Shown here piece after piece: positions 31,070-38,202 of a stretch of DNA of 38,202 nt; the stretch's first letter is position 1, and the number at the start of each line of letters is the position of its first letter. The DNA lies in assembly GCA_016293435.1 (NCBI GenBank), contig JAEDEG010000015.1:1-38202 (forward strand), written 5' to 3'. The DNA comes from Clostridia bacterium. Lineage in GTDB: Bacteria > Bacillota > Clostridia > UMGS1810. The position numbers were made by a program, and so were the translations under genes. A model generated the notes under the pieces. The model made no database searches, was not told where the DNA came from, and saw only the letters and a program-made list of their open reading frames with translations.

Positions 31070-34000
31070 ATGGCAAAGAAATTTAAAACCATGGATGGTA
31101 ACAATGCTGCCGCTCATTGCGCCTATGCGTTTACCGAAGTTGCAGCTATCTATCCTATTACTCCTTCATCCACAATGGCAGAAGTTGTTGATGAATGGAG
31201 TGCCCAGGGTCAGAAAAACATCTTCGGCGAAGTTGTAGACGTTGTCGAAATGCAGTCTGAAGCCGGTGCTGCAGGTGCAGTTCACGGTTCACTTCAGGCA
31301 GGTGCTCTGACCACCACATTCACAGCATCTCAGGGTCTTCTTCTCATGATCCCCAATATGTACAAGATTGCAGGTGAGCTTCTTCCCTGCGTATTCCACG
31401 TAAGTGCAAGAGCAATTGCGGCTCACGCGCTCAACATTTTCGGCGATCACCAGGACGTTATGGCTTGCCGTCAGACAGGCTTTGCGCTTCTCGCTTCCGG
31501 TTCCGTTCAGGAAACTATGGATCTTGCAGGTGTAGCTCACCTTGCTTCTATAAAAGGCAGAGTTCCCTTCCTCCACTTCTTCGACGGCTTCAGAACTTCT
31601 CACGAAATTCAGAAGGTTGAAGTTATGGATTATGAAAATCTCAAAAACCTTATTGATATGGACGCTGTCAAAGAGTTCAAAGATCGTGCTCTCAATCCTG
31701 AGCATCCCGTGCTCAGAGGTACGGCTCAAAACTCCGACATCTACTTCCAGGGCAGAGAAGCAGCCAACAAATACTATGAAGCTCTTCCCGATGTGGTTGC
31801 TGAATATATGTCAGAAATCTCCAAAATTACCGGCAGAGAATATAAGCCCTTCAATTATTACGGTGCTCCCGATGCAGAAAAGGTTATCATTGCTATGGGC
31901 TCTGTATGTGAAGCTCTCGAAGAAACAGTCGACTACCTCAATGCCGCAGGTCAGAAGGTTGGTGTGGTTAAGGTTCACCTCTATAGACCTTTCTCCGCAA
32001 AATACTTCTTCGATGTAATTCCCTCCACCGTTAAAAAGATTGCTGTTCTCGACAGAACCAAAGAACCCGGTTCTCTCGGCGAACCCCTCTATCTCGATGT
32101 ATGCAATCTATACACCGGCAGAGCTGATGCTCCCGTTATCGTTGGCGGACGTTACGGTCTTGGTTCCAAGGATACTACTCCCACTCAGCTTGCTGCCGTA
32201 TTTGCAAATCTCGATGCAAAAGAGCCCAAAAACGGCTTTACTATCGGTATTGTTGATGACGTTACAAATCTCTCACTTGAGCTTGGCGAAAGAATCAACG
32301 CTGCTCCCGAGGGCACAACACGCTGTAAGTTCTGGGGCTTCGGTTCCGACGGTACTGTTGGTGCCAACAAAGACGCTATCAAAATTATCGGTGACAATAC
32401 CGACCTTTACGCTCAGGCTTATTTTGATTATGACTCCAAAAAGTCCGGCGGTGTAACAATGTCTCACTTGAGATTTGGTAAAAAGCCCATCAAATCAACA
32501 TATCTTCTTGATGAATCCGACTATATTGCTTGTCATAAGCCTGCATATATTCACCAGTACGACGTACTTGAAGGCCTCAGAAAGGGCGGCACATTCCTCC
32601 TCAACTGTGTATGGAGTGATGCTGAGCTTGAAGAAAAGCTCCCTGCCGCTATGAAGAGATATATTGCACAAAACGATATCGAATTTTATACAATCAACGC
32701 TGTTGATGTTGCAGTTAAGGTAGGTCTCGGACCCACAAGAATCAACATGGTAACACAGAGTGCTTTCTTCAAGCTTGCAAACGTTATTCCTTTTGAACAG
32801 GCTGTTGAGCTTATCAAAGCAGCTATCAAAAAGACCTACGGCAAGAAGGGTGACGAAATTGTTAACATGAACTGTGCAGCGGTTGATGGTGCTATCGAAG
32901 CTCTCCACAAGGTAGAGGTTCCCGCTTCTTGGAAGGATGCCGTGGACGAAGAAGCTAAAAAGGCTGATGTTCCTGCATTTATTTCTGATATTGTTGCTCC
33001 CGTTAATGCTCAAAGAGGCTACAAGCTCCCCGTTTCTACTTTTGTAGGAGATGACAAAGAAGCCGGAACATTTGAAACCGGTACCTCCAGATATGAAAAG
33101 AGAGGCGTTGCTGTTAATGTTCCCGTTTGGGATGTTAATAAATGTATTCAGTGTAACCAGTGTTCTGCTGTTTGTCCTCACGCAGCTATCAGACCTGTTC
33201 TCGTTACTGCTGACGAAAAGGCAAACGCTCCCGAAAGCTTTGTTACCAAAAAGGCTCTCGGCTTTGCAGACATGGAATTCAGAGTGCAGGTATCACCTCT
33301 CGACTGTCTCGGCTGCGGTGTTTGTGCAAATGTTTGTCCCGAAAAGGTGCAGGCTCTCAAGATGACACCCATCGATGCAGTTGCAGATATCGAAGCTCCC
33401 AATTGGGATTATGCAATGACCGTTCCCTCAAAGCAGAAGGATATCGATATTTCCAAAAATATCAAAAATTCACAGTTTGCTACACCTCTTCTTGAATTCT
33501 CCGGTGCATGCGCAGGCTGTGGTGAAACACCTTATATCAAGCTTATTACTCAGCTCTTTGGTGACAGAATGATGGTTGCCAACGCTACCGGATGTACTTC
33601 TATCTGGGGTGGTTCAGCTCCTTCAATGCCTTATTGTAAAAATGCTGAGGGCAAGGGTCCTGCTTGGGCAAACTCCCTCTTTGAAGATAATGCTGAGTTT
33701 GGTCTCGGTATGGTGCTTGCTGTTAAGAAAAACAGAAAGAACCTTGTTTCTCTTATGAATCAGGCTATCGAAGCAGGATGCGCACCGGAGCTTGCCGATG
33801 CATTCAAGGCTTGGATTGCAGGCAAAGATAACACAGAGGCTTCTGTTGCAGCAGCAGCTCAGGTCAAAGCAGCTCTTGCAAATGCAGATAAGAATGATCC
33901 TATCATTGCTAAGATTGCCGACAGAACAGACTTCCTTGTTAAGAAGTCACAGTGGGTATTCGGCGGCGACGGTTGGGCATACGATATCGGTTACGGCGGT

Positions 34001-34594
34001 CTCGACCATGTTATTGCTTCAGGCGAAGACATCAACATCTTTGTTGTTGATACCGAAGTATACTCCAACACAGGCGGTCAGGCTTCTAAGGCTACACCTA
34101 CTGCTGCAGTTGCAAAATTTGCAGCTTCCGGTATGAGAACCAAGAAAAAAGACCTCGGCATGATTGCTACAACCTATGGCTATGTATATGTTGCTCAGAT
34201 CGCTCTCGGTGCAAACATGCAGCAGGCTCTCAATGCAATCAAAGAAGCCGAAGCTTATCCCGGTCCTTCACTTATCATTGCATACGCTCCTTGTATCAAT
34301 CACGGTCTCAAGGCTAAGGGCGGCATGGCAAACTCAATTGCAGAAGAAAAGAAAGCTGTTGAAACCGGTTATTGGCACCTGTGGAGATTCAATCCTGAGC
34401 TCAAAGACGCAGGTAAGAATCCTTTCACTCTTGATTCTAAAGAACCCACCGGCAAGGTTAAAGACTTTATGATGGGTGAAAACAGATATCTTATGCTCCA
34501 AAAAGCATATCCCGATATAGCAGGCGAACTCTTCGATAAGGCCGAAAGAGACCTCCTCGACAGATACGAAACCTACAAAAAAATGGCCGAATAA
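31070..34594 (+). CDS. nifJ: Pyruvate:ferredoxin (flavodoxin) oxidoreductase
   Basis: Single-chain, oxygen-sensitive enzyme that converts pyruvate and CoA to acetyl-CoA and CO2 while reducing ferredoxin; central to clostridial fermentation. The 1174-residue chain starts with the domain I motif AYPITPSS-like YPITPSSTMAEVVDEW. Domain II and the domain III gamma part (GGRYGLGSKD) follow. Two ferredoxin-type [4Fe-4S] motifs are present (CIQCNQCSAVCP near 693 and CLGCGVCANVCPEKV near 745). The thiamine-diphosphate domain has FSGACAGCGETPYIKL, GCTSIWGGSAPSMPYC and GDGWAYDIGYGGLDH. The C-terminal tail has the usual length. ATG 31070 follows GGAGG by 6 bases. It has its own promoter and a perfect terminator, fitting a highly expressed housekeeping gene. 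Confidence 0.98.
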   Translation: MAKKFKTMDGNNAAAHCAYAFTEVAAIYPITPSSTMAEVVDEWSAQGQKNIFGEVVDVVEMQSEAGAAGAVHGSLQAGALTTTFTASQGLLLMIPNMYKIAGELLPCVFHVSARAIAAHALNIFGDHQDVMACRQTGFALLASGSVQETMDLAGVAHLASIKGRVPFLHFFDGFRTSHEIQKVEVMDYENLKNLIDMDAVKEFKDRALNPEHPVLRGTAQNSDIYFQGREAANKYYEALPDVVAEYMSEISKITGREYKPFNYYGAPDAEKVIIAMGSVCEALEETVDYLNAAGQKVGVVKVHLYRPFSAKYFFDVIPSTVKKIAVLDRTKEPGSLGEPLYLDVCNLYTGRADAPVIVGGRYGLGSKDTTPTQLAAVFANLDAKEPKNGFTIGIVDDVTNLSLELGERINAAPEGTTRCKFWGFGSDGTVGANKDAIKIIGDNTDLYAQAYFDYDSKKSGGVTMSHLRFGKKPIKSTYLLDESDYIACHKPAYIHQYDVLEGLRKGGTFLLNCVWSDAELEEKLPAAMKRYIAQNDIEFYTINAVDVAVKVGLGPTRINMVTQSAFFKLANVIPFEQAVELIKAAIKKTYGKKGDEIVNMNCAAVDGAIEALHKVEVPASWKDAVDEEAKKADVPAFISDIVAPVNAQRGYKLPVSTFVGDDKEAGTFETGTSRYEKRGVAVNVPVWDVNKCIQCNQCSAVCPHAAIRPVLVTADEKANAPESFVTKKALGFADMEFRVQVSPLDCLGCGVCANVCPEKVQALKMTPIDAVADIEAPNWDYAMTVPSKQKDIDISKNIKNSQFATPLLEFSGACAGCGETPYIKLITQLFGDRMMVANATGCTSIWGGSAPSMPYCKNAEGKGPAWANSLFEDNAEFGLGMVLAVKKNRKNLVSLMNQAIEAGCAPELADAFKAWIAGKDNTEASVAAAAQVKAALANADKNDPIIAKIADRTDFLVKKSQWVFGGDGWAYDIGYGGLDHVIASGEDINIFVVDTEVYSNTGGQASKATPTAAVAKFAASGMRTKKKDLGMIATTYGYVYVAQIALGANMQQALNAIKEAEAYPGPSLIIAYAPCINHGLKAKGGMANSIAEEKKAVETGYWHLWRFNPELKDAGKNPFTLDSKEPTGKVKDFMMGENRYLMLQKAYPDIAGELFDKAERDLLDRYETYKKMAE

Positions 34595-34614
34595 TAAAAT
34601 GGCCGAATAATAAA
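34583..34614 (+). repeat. 16-bp tandem duplication at the nifJ stop codon
   Basis: The unit ATGGCCGAATAATAAA occurs twice in direct tandem (34583-34598 and 34599-34614). The first copy holds the last codons and stop of nifJ; the second lies outside the gene and merely duplicates them. It looks like a recent replication slippage event with no effect on the protein. Confidence 0.85.
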
Positions 34615-34619
34615 ATCGG

Positions 34620-34662
34620 AACTTTGGCGAAAGGGTACTCTCTTTCGCCAAAGTTAATTTTA
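34620..34662 (+). terminator. Terminator after nifJ
   Basis: A perfect 14-bp stem AACTTTGGCGAAAG/CTTTCGCCAAAGTT (34620-34633 with 34642-34655), 8-base loop, followed by AATTTT. Confidence 0.88.
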
Positions 34663-34673
34663 ACAAAATACTT

Positions 34674-34702
34674 TTGATAAAAAGCCGACAGCGGCATATG
34701 AT
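34674..34702 (+). promoter_or_regulatory. Probable sigma-A promoter of the VanW-like gene
   Basis: TTGATA (34674-34679) and TATGAT (34697-34702) with 17-base spacing, 29 bases before the ATG at 34732. Confidence 0.65.
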
Positions 34703-34731
34703 ATAACTGATGAAGTTTTAGAGGTAAAGCT

Positions 34732-36507
34732 ATGAACAAAAATTCAAATCATTCAAAAAAGAAGATTGTCATTACCGTTACTGTGACAGTTGTTTTGATT
34801 GCTGCAGTGTTTTTTGGTATATTTGTGATACAAAATGCGGGCGCAAGCGACAAAATATATGATGGTGTATATGTTGGCGACATACATCTCGGATCGATGA
34901 CCGAGGCTGAAGCAAGATCTGTATTGTCGGCAAAATTCGGCACCTTTGAATATAATCCGGTTTTGACCTGCAACGGTATATATATTAATGTTCAGAGCTC
35001 ACGTATAGAGCTAAAGCCAAATATAGACAAAACCGTAAAGGCTGCTCTATCCTACGGAAAAAAGGGCTCTCTGTCCGACAAAATCAAAGCCAAAAAAAAG
35101 CTTAAATCCAATCCTTGTCACATTGAGCTGATTTTTGACTGCAATCTCGAAAGGCTTCAGTACGAACTAAACGAAAAGCTCTCAGACTATATTACCGATG
35201 TACAAAGCTATAGCGTTGAAATAGAGCCCGATTGCCTTGTTGTTACCAACGGAAAACCCGGGCGCGGCGTAGATGCCTCAGAGGTTGTGCCGCTGATTTC
35301 CAAAGCATATGTACAAGGTAACCTTGACAAAGCGATTGAAATAGAAATAACCGATATTTATCCCGAGAAAATAAATGCCGATGAATTTTGTGAGGAATAT
35401 AACCGCGCCCCAAAGGATGCCGAGTGCATTCAGGAGGACGGCAGCATCACAATTACTCCCGAGGTCATTGGCGTTGAGATAGATAATGACAAAGCAAAAA
35501 AAATTTTAGAAGAAAACAAAGACAGCACCTCAAGCTACAAAATTCCTGCCAAGATCACCTATCCCGCGGTTACGGCAGCAGAACTTGAGGCTGAATATAC
35601 CGATACTTTAATCGGAACCTACAGCAGCAATTATGAAACCTCAAGTGCCAACAGAAAAGAAAATATACGCCTTGCATCAGAAAAGATAAACGGCAGAATT
35701 TTAAATCCCGGAGAGGTATTTTCGTTCAACGATGTTGTAGGTCCCCGAACTGAGGCAACCGGCTTTAAGGTTGCTCATGTATACAGCGGCAACAAGGTGG
35801 TAGACGGCGTGGGCGGCGGCATATGTCAAGTTTCTTCAACCTTGTATAACGCAGTTGTGTTTGCAGATCTCGAAATTGTGTACCGTACCAATCACAGCAT
35901 TCCCGTTTCGTATGTGCCGCTGGGCAGAGATGCAACGGTTTCTTACGGTACAATAGACTTTAAATTCAAAAATAACAAAGAAACTCCCGTTAAGCTCGAA
36001 GTCATAGCCGACGGAAACAGACTTACCGTAAATGTATACGGCAGAAAAAAATATAAAAAGGATATTTCCATAGAGACTGCCGTTACCGGTACAATTGCAT
36101 ACTCCACCTCAACCATAAAAGACGATACAATGTATGAGGGTGAACGTAAAATAGAAGAAAAGGGGTCAAACGGCACCACCACCGAAGCATATAAGATTAT
36201 AAAAGAAAACGGCACTGTGGTTTCGAGAGAGCTTCTTTGCAAGAGCTCCTATAGCTCCATTACTCAGGTGGAGCGTGTGGGCACCAAAAAGAGAGAAGCT
36301 GACAAGCCTCAAGAAAATACAACGCCCGAATCCGGTTCAAATACTCCGGACACGCCTGCTCCCGAGGCGCAGTCACCTTATGGGCAAAATACCACACCTC
36401 AGCCGGGCACAGATTTGCCGCAGGCGCAGGTATCTGATGAGTATAACGAATTTGAGCCCGTCTACGGCAATGGCACAGCAGCGGAAAATGCAGTTAGCAG
36501 CTACTGA
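34732..36507 (+). CDS. VanW-family envelope protein with G5 domain
   Basis: Membrane-anchored extracytoplasmic protein of 591 residues. It has a short positive N-terminus, one transmembrane helix (about 12-34) and a YoaR-like putative peptidoglycan-binding region (about 45-290) with two similar halves. The VanW domain (about 306-415) carries LNPGEVFSFNDVVGPRTEAT and VGGGICQVSSTLYNAVVFAD, both strongly conserved. A G5-like domain (about 440-520) and a disordered Pro/Thr/Gln-rich tail (about 525-591) follow. VanW is found in some vancomycin-resistance clusters, but its biochemical role is unknown, and alone it does not indicate resistance; no vanA/B/H/X genes are near. AGAGGTAAAGCT lies just before the ATG. 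Confidence 0.9.
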   Translation: MNKNSNHSKKKIVITVTVTVVLIAAVFFGIFVIQNAGASDKIYDGVYVGDIHLGSMTEAEARSVLSAKFGTFEYNPVLTCNGIYINVQSSRIELKPNIDKTVKAALSYGKKGSLSDKIKAKKKLKSNPCHIELIFDCNLERLQYELNEKLSDYITDVQSYSVEIEPDCLVVTNGKPGRGVDASEVVPLISKAYVQGNLDKAIEIEITDIYPEKINADEFCEEYNRAPKDAECIQEDGSITITPEVIGVEIDNDKAKKILEENKDSTSSYKIPAKITYPAVTAAELEAEYTDTLIGTYSSNYETSSANRKENIRLASEKINGRILNPGEVFSFNDVVGPRTEATGFKVAHVYSGNKVVDGVGGGICQVSSTLYNAVVFADLEIVYRTNHSIPVSYVPLGRDATVSYGTIDFKFKNNKETPVKLEVIADGNRLTVNVYGRKKYKKDISIETAVTGTIAYSTSTIKDDTMYEGERKIEEKGSNGTTTEAYKIIKENGTVVSRELLCKSSYSSITQVERVGTKKREADKPQENTTPESGSNTPDTPAPEAQSPYGQNTTPQPGTDLPQAQVSDEYNEFEPVYGNGTAAENAVSSY

Positions 36508-36615
36508 TTTATTGTAAAGCTTTATGGCTTATCTTGTATTTTATTAATAGAGCGGCGTGGCCTTTTACAAATGATTCAAAATCTGACCTATGAACTTAAA
36601 AATTGGGGTGATATT

Positions 36616-38133
36616 ATGAAAAGACAGCTTTCAATATTTTTGATATTTCTGATGCTTTTTTCTTCAATAGGCAATATATGTGCAAACGCATCAGGCACGC
36701 CGTATGTATGCATAGAATTGCAGATTGACAATCCCAACATGACTGTAAACGGCACTGCCATGGAGATAGACCCCGGCAGAGGCACGTCTCCCGTCATATC
36801 AGAGGGCAGAACCCTGCTTCCGGCAAGAGCCGTTGCACAGCAGATGGGTGCATCTGTTTTGTGGAATGAAACAGACAGAACCGTCACCGTAAGCGGTAAT
36901 GCCAATACTGTGGTGTTTACCTTAGATTCGTGCACTGCTTTGGTAAACGGCACAGTGCAGACCCTTGATGCAGCTCCTAAGATTATAGGCGGACGCACCA
37001 TGATTCCCGTAAGATTTTTTGCCGAAGTTCTCGGCTATCGTGTAGCATGGGACGAAGCAAAGCGCACTGTCACGGTAACAAACGCTGCTTTTTCTGCCAA
37101 TGTTCAGGCTCCGACGGCAAATCTTAAGGTACATTACATAGATGTGGGGCAGGGGGATTCAATATTCATTGAGCTTCCAAACGGAGAGACAATGCTTATT
37201 GATGCAGGTCCTGACGAATACACTGCCTCGTCTTACATATCTTCACTTGGCTACAGTGCTGTTACCTATGTTGTTGCAACTCACCCCGATTCCGATCATA
37301 TAACGGGTATGCCGGCGGTGTTGAACAATTTTGCGGTTTCCAAATTTTATATGCCTCAAAAAAGCCATACTACCAAGACCTTTGAGCGTATGCTTGCGGC
37401 ACTTTCCGCCAACGGATGCGAAACGTGCTATGCATATGGCGGACTTGAAATACTCTCTCTTCCGGGTCTTTTTGCAGATGTGTTTTCGCCCAATACCATA
37501 ACCTCCGACAATAACAACTGTTCTGTTGTTATAAAGCTCACCTATCAGGGCACAAGCTTTCTTTTTATGGGTGATGCTGAGGCAGAAGCAGAGCAGACTA
37601 TGATAAATATGGGCTACAGCCTCGACAGTGATGTAATAAAAATCGGACATCACGGCAGCAGCAGCTCATCAACCTATGCATTTTTGGAAAGGGTAACTCC
37701 CAAAATTGCAGTTATAAGCGTTGGTAAGGGCAATTCCTACGGTCACCCGTCTGCGCAGCTTGTTTCTATGCTTCAAAATATGGGTGTGACACTTTTTACA
37801 ACCGAGATGCTGGGCACAGTTGTGCTCACCTCCGACGGCACCAATATATACGGCAATAAAACCGCCCTCCCTAATAGCTATAAGCCCGCAGGCTCCGATG
37901 TCAGCTCTTCCAAGGCTTCTTCATCTGTGTCATATGCTCCTTCTCAAGGCTTGCAGGGCGGCGGTACAGCTCCTTCGGTAAGCAGTGATTCTCAGGCTGT
38001 TTATCGCACAAAAACCGGGTCAAAATATCACAGAGACGGCTGTTCATATTTGAAGAGCAAAATACAGACTACCGTTGCCGCCGCAAAGGCGGCAGGGCTT
38101 GAAGCGTGCTCAAGGTGTAATCCGCCGGCATGA
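36616..38133 (+). CDS. Secreted stalk-domain, metallo-beta-lactamase-fold protein
   Basis: Exported protein of 505 residues. The signal peptide MKRQLSIFLIFLMLFSSIGN ends near ANA (about 25). A copper-amine-oxidase-N-like stalk domain (about 40-160) has GRTLLPARAVAQQMGASVLW and GGRTMIPVRFFAEVLGYRVA. A ComEC/Rec2-like metallo-beta-lactamase domain (about 170-415) carries VHYIDVGQGDSIFIELPNGE, the zinc motif THPDSDHITG, LFMGDAEAEAE and IGHHGSSSSS. After a Ser/Pro linker, a terminal module (about 463-505) has YHRDGCSYLKSK and ACSRCNPPA, a Cys/His arrangement seen at the ends of several secreted nucleases. I infer an extracellular phosphodiesterase or nuclease anchored by the stalk. ATG 36616 follows GGGGTG; the longer frame from 36571 adds a non-signal leader. 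The window ends 69 bases later with no further gene. Confidence 0.88.
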   Translation: MKRQLSIFLIFLMLFSSIGNICANASGTPYVCIELQIDNPNMTVNGTAMEIDPGRGTSPVISEGRTLLPARAVAQQMGASVLWNETDRTVTVSGNANTVVFTLDSCTALVNGTVQTLDAAPKIIGGRTMIPVRFFAEVLGYRVAWDEAKRTVTVTNAAFSANVQAPTANLKVHYIDVGQGDSIFIELPNGETMLIDAGPDEYTASSYISSLGYSAVTYVVATHPDSDHITGMPAVLNNFAVSKFYMPQKSHTTKTFERMLAALSANGCETCYAYGGLEILSLPGLFADVFSPNTITSDNNNCSVVIKLTYQGTSFLFMGDAEAEAEQTMINMGYSLDSDVIKIGHHGSSSSSTYAFLERVTPKIAVISVGKGNSYGHPSAQLVSMLQNMGVTLFTTEMLGTVVLTSDGTNIYGNKTALPNSYKPAGSDVSSSKASSSVSYAPSQGLQGGGTAPSVSSDSQAVYRTKTGSKYHRDGCSYLKSKIQTTVAAAKAAGLEACSRCNPPA

Positions 38134-38202
38134 CATTATATACAACAATCTTAAGAGACACATTCTTTTATAACTAAATTAAGATGTCCCCCGCCTCTAT
38201 AG

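Noticed and set aside
30850..31086. Open frame of 78 codons before nifJ
   Set aside because: It is a low-complexity AT-rich frame that runs through the nifJ promoter and overlaps the nifJ start, with no ribosome-binding site.
34732..36507. VanW as sign of vancomycin resistance
   Set aside because: VanW-domain proteins are widespread in Clostridia and no vanH, vanA/B, vanX or vanRS genes are present.
38134..38202. ATCTTAA...TTAAGAT inverted repeat near the window end
   Set aside because: Seven AT-rich base pairs with a long loop and no U-tract; too weak, and the context is cut by the window edge.
1..38202. CRISPR array, prophage or complete insertion sequence
   Set aside because: No regularly spaced repeats, cas genes, phage structural genes, integrase or transposase were found; the only mobile elements seen are the MITEs.

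Overview
The window looks like a chromosomal segment of a low-GC, anaerobic, spore-forming Firmicute, most likely an uncultured gut Clostridia lineage (Oscillospiraceae/Ruminococcaceae-like). This is inferred from the gene content (pyruvate:ferredoxin oxidoreductase, spmA/spmB, the cdaA-cdaR pair, the rplS-lepB-rbgA-rnhB-yraN cluster, a CD1247-type protein, VanW/G5 and stalk-domain secreted proteins), from Gram-positive Shine-Dalgarno sequences, from frequent TTG/GTG starts and from near-consensus sigma-A promoters. No species can be assigned from the sequence alone.

Layout. 1-46: truncated end of a small non-coding transposable element (MITE). 144-2392: DeoR regulator and rhamnulokinase. 2426-5729: ribosomal protein L19 with a structured leader, signal peptidase I, RbgA GTPase, RNase HII and YraN, closed by a terminator. 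5745-7293: accessory patch with an AraC-family relic, a small zinc-ribbon membrane protein and a Nudix gene split by a complete 274-bp MITE. 7280-10406: HAD phosphatase and MutS2. 10441-12941: a tyrosine-phosphorylation module (chain-length regulator/modulator, BY-kinase, PHP phosphatase) with its own promoter and terminator and no glycosyltransferases. 12970-14501: SpmA, SpmB and a YdcZ-type transporter. 14577-18973: TrmH-type rRNA methylase, CdaA, CdaR, a GlmM-like protein that has lost its catalytic motifs, and endonuclease III. 18973-19246: second complete MITE, inserted in the nth stop codon. 19265-24971: M24 peptidase, EF-P, a CD1247-like protein, an EamA transporter, a TetR regulator and RqcH. 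25330-30878: a 1390-residue secreted double esterase and a Gfo/Idh oxidoreductase. 30976-34662: pyruvate:ferredoxin oxidoreductase. 34674-38133: VanW/G5 envelope protein and a secreted stalk-domain metallo-beta-lactamase-fold protein.

How the genes work together. Most of the window is housekeeping: ribosome assembly and rescue (L19, RbgA, EF-P, RqcH), RNA/DNA maintenance (RNase HII, YraN, MutS2, Nth), secretion (LepB) and c-di-AMP signalling. The two observations that stand out are: (1) a GlmM-derived pseudoenzyme in the conserved glmM position next to cdaA-cdaR, which suggests a c-di-AMP cyclase regulator freed from catalysis; and (2) a family of 274-bp IS630/mariner-type MITEs with TA target duplications. 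One MITE split a Nudix gene whose ancestral frame can be rebuilt exactly, one landed in a stop codon without changing the protein, and the two complete copies carry swapped end variants.
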